From: a virus
Length of the DNA: 35,751 nucleotides
Virus record (IMG/VR): IMGVR_UViG_3300009285_004675
Span: 1 to 35,751 of that record
Reading direction: 5' to 3' (one strand)
In this document: in pieces, positions 29,527 to 35,751 of the stretch
How positions within the stretch are numbered: the first letter of the stretch is position 1
Layout of the letters: the number at the start of each line of letters is the position of its first letter
Program-made: the position numbers and the translations under genes
Notes under the pieces: model-generated
Told to the model about the DNA's origin: nothing
Seen by the model: the letters and a program-made list of their open reading frames with translations, nothing else
The model's database searches: none

Positions 29527-31343
29527 TGGAAGCTGATTGGGACGTAAAGATAACCCTCAGTGGCACCACCCGTAAGCTCAAGCTCCTCCAAACCCGTGAA
29601 GGTAAGGCATGGACGGTTAGAGAATTACCTCCCCCCGCTACTCCAAGCGAGGCCCAGGCCAGTAGGGAGGGTTCCAGTATCAACAAACTTCCCTTCCATA
29701 TGGAGGACTGGTCATGGGGTGCCGGCCTCCAACGCTTCGGAAATAGAGACCTGCCGGGTCACAAATTCCGCCTTGATGACGGGTTTGGTATAGACCTTTC
29801 AGACCCCGGATTTATAAAGCATGGCCCCGTCGGAACGACCGTTGGCACCTTCAACTCCGCCGCAGAACAAGCTATCATGTTCCTGAATAAGGTCTGGTTC
29901 ATCACCAATACCCGTGTCTATAACTACGACGGCACTTCCCTTACCCAATTTGAGGACATGTTCGTTACCCAAGCTATCAACGACATCATCGATATAGTTA
30001 CATTCGGCTCCAATATCTTCGTCTCCACCTCCGATGGGGGGGGGAAGAAATACTGGAAATCGAATGGCACTGCCGCTTTCGCCGAGGTGAAGAACGTGGC
30101 AGCCTCACTCCCAACCGACTTCTTCCAGATAGTTGGGCAGAACATATGGAGAGCCTACAATCCCAGTAGCACAGCCCCCACCCTCATTCAGCGTAATGAC
30201 GACCCTACGGATGGGACGGGGTGGGAACCGGCGGGGGGAATCCAGATAGGTTTTGCTGAGGGAATCAACTCCCTCTTCACGCTATCTGGGTTGTTGTTCG
30301 TGGGAACACAGAGTAGTATCTACGTGGTAAACAGCGAGGACGAACCCATAGAGTTTAACAGTAAGATGCAAACACGGCGGGGGGCGAGGGCCAATGCCGT
30401 CGTATCTAATATCGGAACCGATGCGTGGATTTCGGATGAGATAGATATAGACCGTATCCTACCCATCGACTTCGAGGCGTTCGACATTCGTCCGGCGGGG
30501 CCATTCTTCGGTTTCGACCCCGTGCCCTATACCTCCTCCACTAAACTCTCCATTACGAGTATCGCCCAAGACATGGATTTTGTATACGTGTGCGTGGATG
30601 ACGGTGCATCCACATTCGTCTACAAGGGCAAAGAGGTGGAGCGGGGTCTATTCGTCTGGTCGCCACTCGTCAAAGTTACGGGAACAAACAACTTTGCGGG
30701 GGTGTTTAAACTTACCGGAGACTCTACCCCATTCCTGTATATCGGAGCCGCCCTTACTGTAGTGAAGTATGCGCTGCCCTGGACTACCTACGCTGCGTCC
30801 TGGGAGGCCATCACACCTCAGTTTACGGCGGGCGTGGAGGAGTGGGATAAGATGTGGCACACCCTTCGGTGCTACGTGGAGAATAGCGGCACAGCCAATG
30901 CTAAGGTCACTGTATATTACCGTCTCGATAACAACACCAGTTGGACTCTATTCGGTAGCACGGGCGAATTGACCGCAGACGGCCTGAATAGTATTGCCCT
31001 TACCGCCCCTATAACCGGCAAGAAGGTGCAACTGCGATTCGTAGGTTCTACCACTAATAGTGGCAAGCGGGTGAACATCCGTTCGTTTGACCTGCGTGGG
31101 ATGGTGCGACCTCCCCATGCTCTCACCTATGACTTTACCGTTGTGGTGGACAACAAGGGCGACTCCGACTTCATCTATAGCCTCCGAACCAACACCTCCG
31201 CCTTCATCACCGTCGAGGATAGGTTCGGGACGGCCAAGACAGTATTCGTTCACCCCGGATACCCCATAGAGCAGGAAATGTATGATGAGTTGTTTAAACG
31301 TCCGACAAGGGCATACAATATCGTAGCCGAAGAAGTAGTATGA
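29526..31343 (+). CDS. beta-rich tail protein, 605 aa
   Basis: Repeats of the type WFITNTRVYNYDG, IFVSTSDGGGKKYW, LLFVGTQSSIYVVNSED, FVYVCVDDGASTFVY and FLYIGAALTVVKYAL suggest a beta-propeller, followed by a sandwich domain (VTVYYRLDNNTSWTLFG). Similar proteins form tail tubes, hubs or adhesin platforms in short-tailed phages. ATG overlaps the previous stop (TAATG). No precise family recognised. Confidence 0.65.
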   Translation: MEADWDVKITLSGTTRKLKLLQTREGKAWTVRELPPPATPSEAQASREGSSINKLPFHMEDWSWGAGLQRFGNRDLPGHKFRLDDGFGIDLSDPGFIKHGPVGTTVGTFNSAAEQAIMFLNKVWFITNTRVYNYDGTSLTQFEDMFVTQAINDIIDIVTFGSNIFVSTSDGGGKKYWKSNGTAAFAEVKNVAASLPTDFFQIVGQNIWRAYNPSSTAPTLIQRNDDPTDGTGWEPAGGIQIGFAEGINSLFTLSGLLFVGTQSSIYVVNSEDEPIEFNSKMQTRRGARANAVVSNIGTDAWISDEIDIDRILPIDFEAFDIRPAGPFFGFDPVPYTSSTKLSITSIAQDMDFVYVCVDDGASTFVYKGKEVERGLFVWSPLVKVTGTNNFAGVFKLTGDSTPFLYIGAALTVVKYALPWTTYAASWEAITPQFTAGVEEWDKMWHTLRCYVENSGTANAKVTVYYRLDNNTSWTLFGSTGELTADGLNSIALTAPITGKKVQLRFVGSTTNSGKRVNIRSFDLRGMVRPPHALTYDFTVVVDNKGDSDFIYSLRTNTSAFITVEDRFGTAKTVFVHPGYPIEQEMYDELFKRPTRAYNIVAEEVV

Positions 31344-32239
31344 TAGAGCTTATACCAGGAACAATAAGAGTCACGGCCCCCAGTAAAGTATCATTGTATG
31401 ATGAGGATGTCCTTATTGGTAGATTCTCCAAGGTAAACTTTACGGGAGTAGGAGTCACCGTTACCGACGGTGGTGACGGTATTGCTGATATTACTATTCC
31501 AGGAGCCGTTGCCGCCGCTCACGACCTGGGTGGGAGTAGTCACAACGCTGATACTCTTGCCAATTTGAACACCAAAGTCTCGGATGCCACCCTCGATGAT
31601 TCTTCTGCCTCTCGCCCCCCCTCCGGCAGTGCTGGGGGTGAGTTAGGGGGCACTTACCCCAACCCTACCATTAATACCGCACACAGTGGTTCGGCCCACC
31701 ATGACGCTGTTACCGTTCCAGATGGACAGCATTCTCTTTCCACCCAAGCACTATCGGGCGTGGCAGCTTCACTTACCCAAGTAGGTCATGTTGAGCTTGA
31801 TACCACCGCCGAGATAGATGCTGGAACGGATAGCATACGGGCCATGCCAGTTGACCAGTTTGTGGCCTCCACCCGTAATGTGCGCTACATCCTCTGCAGA
31901 GTGCTTGACAAAGACACTGCCCACACTGTAGATACTACGGTTGGTGGAGACATAGAGTTAACGTTTACAGGAACCATAACTGAGATTGGTGCCTACGTGG
32001 ATACACCAGGGACAACTGGACTCGCCACCATTGATGTCCACCTCAATGGCACAACTGTGATGACCACAAACAAGATAACCATTGACTCCACCGAGAAATC
32101 CTCTCGCACCGCCGCAACTCCTCCTGCGCTAACTACCACAGCAGTTACAGTAGGAGACATAATCACCGTGGACATAGATGTTATCCAAACCACTGCGGCT
32201 AAAGGTCTCACCTTAAGGCTTGGCGTGAGGCTGAGTTAA
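31340..32239 (+). CDS. tail fibre protein, 299 aa
   Basis: Contains the motif GGELGGTYPNPTI (about 99-111), a hallmark of trimeric phage fibres, flanked by HNADTLANLNTKVSDATLDD and a His-rich region. The C-terminal 120 residues form a beta sandwich (GDIELTFTGTITEIGAYVD, TIDVHLNGTTVMTTNK). ATGA overlap with the preceding gene. It probably joins the tail to the receptor-binding tip. Confidence 0.75.
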   Translation: MIELIPGTIRVTAPSKVSLYDEDVLIGRFSKVNFTGVGVTVTDGGDGIADITIPGAVAAAHDLGGSSHNADTLANLNTKVSDATLDDSSASRPPSGSAGGELGGTYPNPTINTAHSGSAHHDAVTVPDGQHSLSTQALSGVAASLTQVGHVELDTTAEIDAGTDSIRAMPVDQFVASTRNVRYILCRVLDKDTAHTVDTTVGGDIELTFTGTITEIGAYVDTPGTTGLATIDVHLNGTTVMTTNKITIDSTEKSSRTAATPPALTTTAVTVGDIITVDIDVIQTTAAKGLTLRLGVRLS

Positions 32240-33579
32240 TGTATCTCAACTTGGCACCCTGGGAGTGGGCAACCCAAGAGGACATGTCCTTCTGGCGCGC
32301 CCCTGGTGGGAATGCCACGGGCTGTCTGGACATGCGTTCCCTGCCTCAGTGCGGGAAGCCTGGGCCTACGGCAGAGGGCTACGGCATCTTCGCCTATGAA
32401 ACTGACCCTGGTAGCATAGGCTATAAACTCGGAGACCTTGGCAGCCTGGTGAAAACCCCCATGAAGAACAGTCTGAAGGCTGCCTTCGGCTTGGGTGAGA
32501 ACATTGTTGCGGATACCCCAGAAGGTATCATTGCAGAGGTCTACAACCACCATGCTGACCCTACAGGGCTGCTGCGGTGGAAGCCCATCCGTGGCTCACT
32601 ACGCAAGGGCAGCAAGATAACTTTGGCGGGTAAGACCATCTGGCTTTCTAAACTCACGGCCAACATCCTGTCCAACACCGTAGCGGTATTCCAGGCTGAT
32701 TACCGCCGCAACAAGGCTGTGCCCGATACTCTCAGCGGACTGGACAAGGAAGTCTGGATTCAGGGCTTCCGCACGAAGGAAGAGCGCGCATCCGATACCC
32801 GCCTCACCGAGGTTCAGGCCAGGGAACGCTGGGATGATGTTCTGCGCCGTTGGACTGGCTCGGAGACGAAGAAGCTCTTCGGGAAGATGTCCGATGAGCT
32901 GTCAGCCCAGATATTGCCGCCTGAATACGCAGGTGATAAGTGGCGGGTGCCGAAGACGGTGATTGGGGATACGTTCGTTGAGGCTGCTGGGGATGTAGCC
33001 CTTAACCTCCACACTGCCACAGGCCCGAATGGGGGGTTTAGTTGGACACACGTTGATGGCGAAGCGACTGTGCTTGCTGCTTCTGATGATTTGAAGGGGC
33101 CTATTGTTGCGGCTACAGGCAACCCCTCAAGTTTCCGTGCCGAATTACCATTATCATCAGACGAGCATTATGTGAAGGTGGGTGCAGTCTTTTTCCAACT
33201 CTCAACGTCTTACGCTGGGGTGATGCTTCGGTTTTCGCCAAGTGCAGAGACAGGCATTCTTTTGTGGGCACGGAACACTGCCTCTTATGGACACTTCATC
33301 GGTAAGGTAGTCAATGGGACACTGTCAGAACTAATTAAAGATGCTATTGCAGGAGGGTCACCACCCTGGATAATAAAGGGTGATGTTGACAGCGCTGACC
33401 TTATCACTTTATACATGGACGGGTCTCCATATTTCACATCTACAGACACAACGGGGAGTGGTAACTTGTATACAGGTTTAGCACTAAGCAATGCCATAAC
33501 TCAGTGGTCAAGGGTGGACAACTTTGAGGCAGGGGATTTGGGCGGGGTGACATTTGTTCCAAGGGTGATGATATTTTGA
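32239..33579 (+). CDS. tail appendage protein with lectin-like C-terminal domain, 446 aa
   Basis: The first 230 residues have no recognisable fold (begins LNLAPWEWATQEDMSFW). From about residue 240 the pattern DTFVEAAGDVALNLHTATGP, VGAVFFQLSTSYAGVMLRF and LITLYMDGSPYF fits a concanavalin/LamG-like sandwich of the sort used for sugar binding. TAATG overlap with the previous gene. Base use differs from neighbours in the first half (few A/T-ending codons), hinting at separate origin. Confidence 0.65.
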   Translation: MYLNLAPWEWATQEDMSFWRAPGGNATGCLDMRSLPQCGKPGPTAEGYGIFAYETDPGSIGYKLGDLGSLVKTPMKNSLKAAFGLGENIVADTPEGIIAEVYNHHADPTGLLRWKPIRGSLRKGSKITLAGKTIWLSKLTANILSNTVAVFQADYRRNKAVPDTLSGLDKEVWIQGFRTKEERASDTRLTEVQARERWDDVLRRWTGSETKKLFGKMSDELSAQILPPEYAGDKWRVPKTVIGDTFVEAAGDVALNLHTATGPNGGFSWTHVDGEATVLAASDDLKGPIVAATGNPSSFRAELPLSSDEHYVKVGAVFFQLSTSYAGVMLRFSPSAETGILLWARNTASYGHFIGKVVNGTLSELIKDAIAGGSPPWIIKGDVDSADLITLYMDGSPYFTSTDTTGSGNLYTGLALSNAITQWSRVDNFEAGDLGGVTFVPRVMIF

Positions 33580-33815
33580 GAACACCTAATGTTGAGGCGT
33601 ATCTACGAAAGAGGGGATATAAGATTCACCTTCAATCCGGGGTAATAATATCCAGAGACACTATACCCGAACATGTGTTAAAACATATAGGTGTCAGGGT
33701 TATTATCAAACGTAGAATACTGGACAAGATACGTGATATAATAAAAGGAGGATTCCTATGTCTATATACGTGGACGCAAAGACTATTACTACCGCCGGAA
33801 CACCGGAGGCCTTGA
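33576..33815 (+). CDS. small basic protein, 79 aa
   Basis: TTG start overlapping the upstream stop as TTGA. The first 60 residues look like a real compact domain (VEAYLRKRGYKIHLQSGVII, RVIIKRRILDKI). The last 20, which overlap the next gene, look random, so the true protein may have been extended by loss of an earlier stop. No family recognised. Confidence 0.5.
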   Translation: MRTPNVEAYLRKRGYKIHLQSGVIISRDTIPEHVLKHIGVRVIIKRRILDKIRDIIKGGFLCLYTWTQRLLLPPEHRRP

Positions 33816-34030
33816 CTGACCGCACAATCGTGTGTAGTGCCGTAACTATCCGGGCAAAGTCTGACAATACCGGGGTGGTGTATATCTGTGATGACAGTGA
33901 TAACACGAAGCTCTTTCCGGCAAGCGGCCTTGATGCGAGAGAATCGATAACCCTACCCATACAGAACCCCGCCGCCGTAACCATTGATGTCTCGGTGAGT
34001 GGCGATGGGGTGGACTGGATAGCGGTGTAA
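33758..34030 (+). CDS. small beta-rich protein, 90 aa
   Basis: Strong AAGGAGG before ATG. The sequence alternates strands and turns (IVCSAVTIRAKSDNTGVVYI, VTIDVSVSGDGVDW) as a small barrel or sandwich. Proteins of this kind sit among head and tail accessory genes. The stop overlaps the next ATG. Confidence 0.65.
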   Translation: MSIYVDAKTITTAGTPEALTDRTIVCSAVTIRAKSDNTGVVYICDDSDNTKLFPASGLDARESITLPIQNPAAVTIDVSVSGDGVDWIAV

Positions 34031-35085
34031 TGGATTACAATGCTCTCGCCCAAATTATAGGCCAGAACCCTACCCCCATAGTCCTCACCACGGCCCAGCG
34101 TGATGCCCTGGTATCCCCCCGCAACGGCCTTATCATATACAACTCATCCACCGACCAACTCAATGTCCGTATTGCCGGTGCTTGGGAGACAATAGGCGAG
34201 AACGATGTTACCACCCACGCCGCCCTGACGACCGGTATCCACGGTGTCGGTGCGGGAGACGTGGTGGGCACCGGATTAACCCAGACGCTGACCGACAAGA
34301 CCCTAACCGACCCCACCATCCAAGGCACGGTAGGTGCCGGAACGGGCCTAACCCTTCCGGCCCTAACCGCCGGGGGGGTCATCACCCTGGGGGCCAACCC
34401 CGACCTTGCGGGGTTCCTGGCAACAAACACCCACGAGTTGTTCCGTGCCCTCATGCGGGAGACGTTAGGGTTCAATGATGCGAGCGAGTGGATACAAGGC
34501 TCTGCTTTAAGCTCTGGTTCCGGTGTTGTAGCAGTGAACACCAACACCATATTTGTGGTGCAAACCGGTGCCACGCACGCCTCGTCGTATGGCAGATACG
34601 TTACCATGCGAGCGTTAAGTGGTGGTGGAAACTCACGTCTTGACTGGAACAGGAAGCTGTGGGTGGCCTTCCCCATCTACTGGGAGAGCGGGGGTAACGG
34701 CGCAAACCTTACCATGCGGGTCGTTATCGGCCAAAACAACACGATAGCAGACCTGGCGGCGCATGGCCTGGGGATGCAGACCAACGGTCTCAACATCAAC
34801 CTGGTAACGTATGGGGCAAATGGGGCGCTTGCCACCGTCTCCGCTGCCACCTCCCTGGTAACGTTCGCCAGGGTGTGGATACTGATTGAGCACGACCCCG
34901 CCAGTGCCGACCGCCTCTACATCAATGGGGTGCTCAAAGCCACGCAGTCTACGGCAGGCGACATCCCCTCCACCGAGCCTGCTGCTCCCTACTATATAGT
35001 GGGCAGCATCTCACGGTCTGGTGGGGTGGACGTTGGCAACGAGCGGTTCGCCATCGGGCGGGTTGCCCTGTGGCAGGAGTTTTAG
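34030..35085 (+). CDS. tail fibre protein with lectin-like tip, 351 aa
   Basis: Begins with a short helix, then QRDALVSPRNGLIIYNSSTD and VRIAGAWE, a common fibre N-terminal motif. Gly/Thr-rich repeats follow (GTGLTQTLTDKTLTDPTIQG). From residue about 150 a jelly-roll/LamG-like domain runs to the end (RVWILIEHDPASADRLYING, RFAIGRVALW). Likely a receptor-binding fibre; the third such gene in this cluster. Confidence 0.75.
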   Translation: MDYNALAQIIGQNPTPIVLTTAQRDALVSPRNGLIIYNSSTDQLNVRIAGAWETIGENDVTTHAALTTGIHGVGAGDVVGTGLTQTLTDKTLTDPTIQGTVGAGTGLTLPALTAGGVITLGANPDLAGFLATNTHELFRALMRETLGFNDASEWIQGSALSSGSGVVAVNTNTIFVVQTGATHASSYGRYVTMRALSGGGNSRLDWNRKLWVAFPIYWESGGNGANLTMRVVIGQNNTIADLAAHGLGMQTNGLNINLVTYGANGALATVSAATSLVTFARVWILIEHDPASADRLYINGVLKATQSTAGDIPSTEPAAPYYIVGSISRSGGVDVGNERFAIGRVALWQEF

Positions 35086-35094
35086 GAGACAGAC

Positions 35095-35355
35095 ATGAGG
35101 ATAGAGAAGGCTCCCAAAGAAGTCCCAGTGGCGGAGCAGGTGGCAGCTATCCTGGGTGTGCCCTCTGAGACTGTTATGGTCAGGGAGGGGCCGGATGGGG
35201 TAGAGGTGGAGATTTGCTTAATGGAAACCAGGAAGATAGCCCAGAAGGGTAAGAACCCTAAGATTAAAAGTAGCAACGTGGTGGTGGTGGGTGAAGTGCC
35301 AGATGAAAAGAAAGATTATGTCGAGGCGTGGGCCAGGAGACGATTAGGTGGCTAA
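35095..35355 (+). CDS. hypothetical protein, 86 aa
   Basis: Two strands and helices; AILGVPSETVMVREGPDGVE and SSNVVVVGEVPDEKKDYVEAW. AGGAGA precedes the ATG. No family recognised. It is followed by an overlapping membrane-protein gene. Confidence 0.62.
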   Translation: MRIEKAPKEVPVAEQVAAILGVPSETVMVREGPDGVEVEICLMETRKIAQKGKNPKIKSSNVVVVGEVPDEKKDYVEAWARRRLGG

Positions 35356-35584
35356 CGGTCAAATAGCACAGGCTATACATGAAGCGTCTGAACGGTTGGC
35401 GGCGGGGGGATATACCAATGCCGACTTGGGGGATGTTATGTTGGTCGGCTTCGGCTATATGGTGGACGAGATACGAAGGACATCCCGGTTCACCATCAAC
35501 TTCAACTCCCGGACTGCGTTTCCTTTGGGCGCTGTGTCCGCAGGAGCTTTAGCTGGCGTCCTTCGTGTATTAGGTATTCTCTAA
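35348..35584 (+). CDS. small protein with C-terminal membrane segment, 78 aa
   Basis: GTG start overlapping the previous stop. The first half is soluble and helical; the last 20 residues (FPLGAVSAGALAGVLRVLGI) form a plausible transmembrane helix. A holin or membrane adaptor is conceivable at this point of a late operon, but one helix and no partner lysin in the window leave it open. Its 3' end overlaps a convergent gene. Confidence 0.58.
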   Translation: MANGQIAQAIHEASERLAAGGYTNADLGDVMLVGFGYMVDEIRRTSRFTINFNSRTAFPLGAVSAGALAGVLRVLGIL

Positions 35585-35657
35585 TATCCCGTTTCAGTTG
35601 CTTCGCCATTGCCCGGCGCTCCGCCCTGTTCCCGATGAACGGCCCCTCTACTCGCAT
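35502..35657 (-). CDS. small basic protein, 51 aa
   Basis: Starts at ATG 35657 with GGGAAGG upstream, overlapping the partial gene before it. FIGNRAERRAMAKQLKR is a short basic motif of the NRAxRRA type that I recall from many small phage proteins. It converges on, and overlaps by 83 bases, the end of the plus-strand gene. It shows that minus-strand genes resume at the right edge. Confidence 0.55.
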   Translation of the reverse strand: MRVEGPFIGNRAERRAMAKQLKRDIREYLIHEGRQLKLLRTQRPKETQSGS

Positions 35658-35751
35658 CCTTCCCATCCCTGCTTCCCAACCTTGATGTAGATGTCCACGT
35701 TCGCCAGGTCGGGAACCTCATCCTCTTCGTCCAGGTAATAGATGTTATTAC
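35648..35751 (-). CDS. C-terminal end of an acidic protein (start outside window)
   Basis: The last 33 residues of a minus-strand frame (NNIYYLDEEDEVPDL ... IYIKVGKQGW ... GCE) are open to the window edge and overlap the next gene's start by 10 bases. Too little to name. It begins another minus-strand operon. Confidence 0.55.
   Translation of the reverse strand, partial: NNIYYLDEEDEVPDLANVDIYIKVGKQGWEGCE

Noticed and set aside
14035-34478. Many long antisense and out-of-frame readings through the late genes
   Set aside because: They follow the codon bias of the true genes and lack start signals or domain features.
1-35751. CRISPR arrays, tRNAs, rRNAs, insertion sequences, integrase
   Set aside because: No regularly spaced repeats with spacers, no cloverleaf signature, no transposase or recombinase motifs were seen.

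Overview
The window is a dense tailed-phage genome fragment (or prophage segment) with early-type genes on the minus strand (1-10450), a control region (10451-10978), and a plus-strand packaging/virion module (about 10979-35584). Both ends of the window are cut inside minus-strand genes. The host looks bacterial: at least five sites match TTGACA with a 16-17 bp spacer and a TATAAT-like -10, and most genes have purine-rich Shine-Dalgarno (SD) sequences. Nothing in the sequence names the host. I see no integrase, lysin, tRNA, rRNA or CRISPR array.

Minus-strand arm. Four consecutive transcription units appear to start at similar promoters (10489-10517, 8745-8773, 6369-6397, 2681-2709). Unit 1 has two unknown genes and a radical SAM enzyme. 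Unit 2 has zinc-ribbon miniproteins, an HNH-like zinc protein, a phosphoribosyltransferase (PRTase) overlapping a helix-hairpin-helix DNA-glycosylase-like protein, and an ImmA/IrrE-like HExxH protein. Unit 3 is a run of small proteins, many with CxxC motifs and joined by 4-nt ATGA or GTGA overlaps. Unit 4 ends with a SprT-like metalloprotease, small proteins and the N-terminal 337 residues of a DUF3987-like replication ATPase. Several genes under 60 codons were found here by reading frames between the larger genes.

Plus-strand arm. A short promoter-terminator unit (10834-11663) encodes two related zinc-knuckle proteins and a 24-residue membrane peptide. A divergent promoter pair (11993-12038) then starts a lone minus-strand basic protein and the late operon: putative small terminase, large terminase with an added C-terminal zinc domain, portal, two accessory proteins, a 1985-residue virion protein, scaffold-like protein, major capsid protein, decoration-like proteins, beta-helix spike, connector-like protein, beta-rich tail protein, three fibre-like proteins and small membrane or unknown genes. 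No tape measure or tail-tube protein is recognisable, which suggests a short-tailed (podovirus-like) particle.

Two signals stand out. First, by eye I find no GATC, GTAC or CTAG anywhere in 35.7 kb, where about 140 of each are expected by chance. This implies strong selection against restriction or another activity at those sites. Second, an overlapping glycosylase-like/PRTase gene pair with nearby nucleic-acid-binding zinc proteins and a radical SAM enzyme is a candidate base-exchange or base-modification cassette that I do not recognise as a described system.
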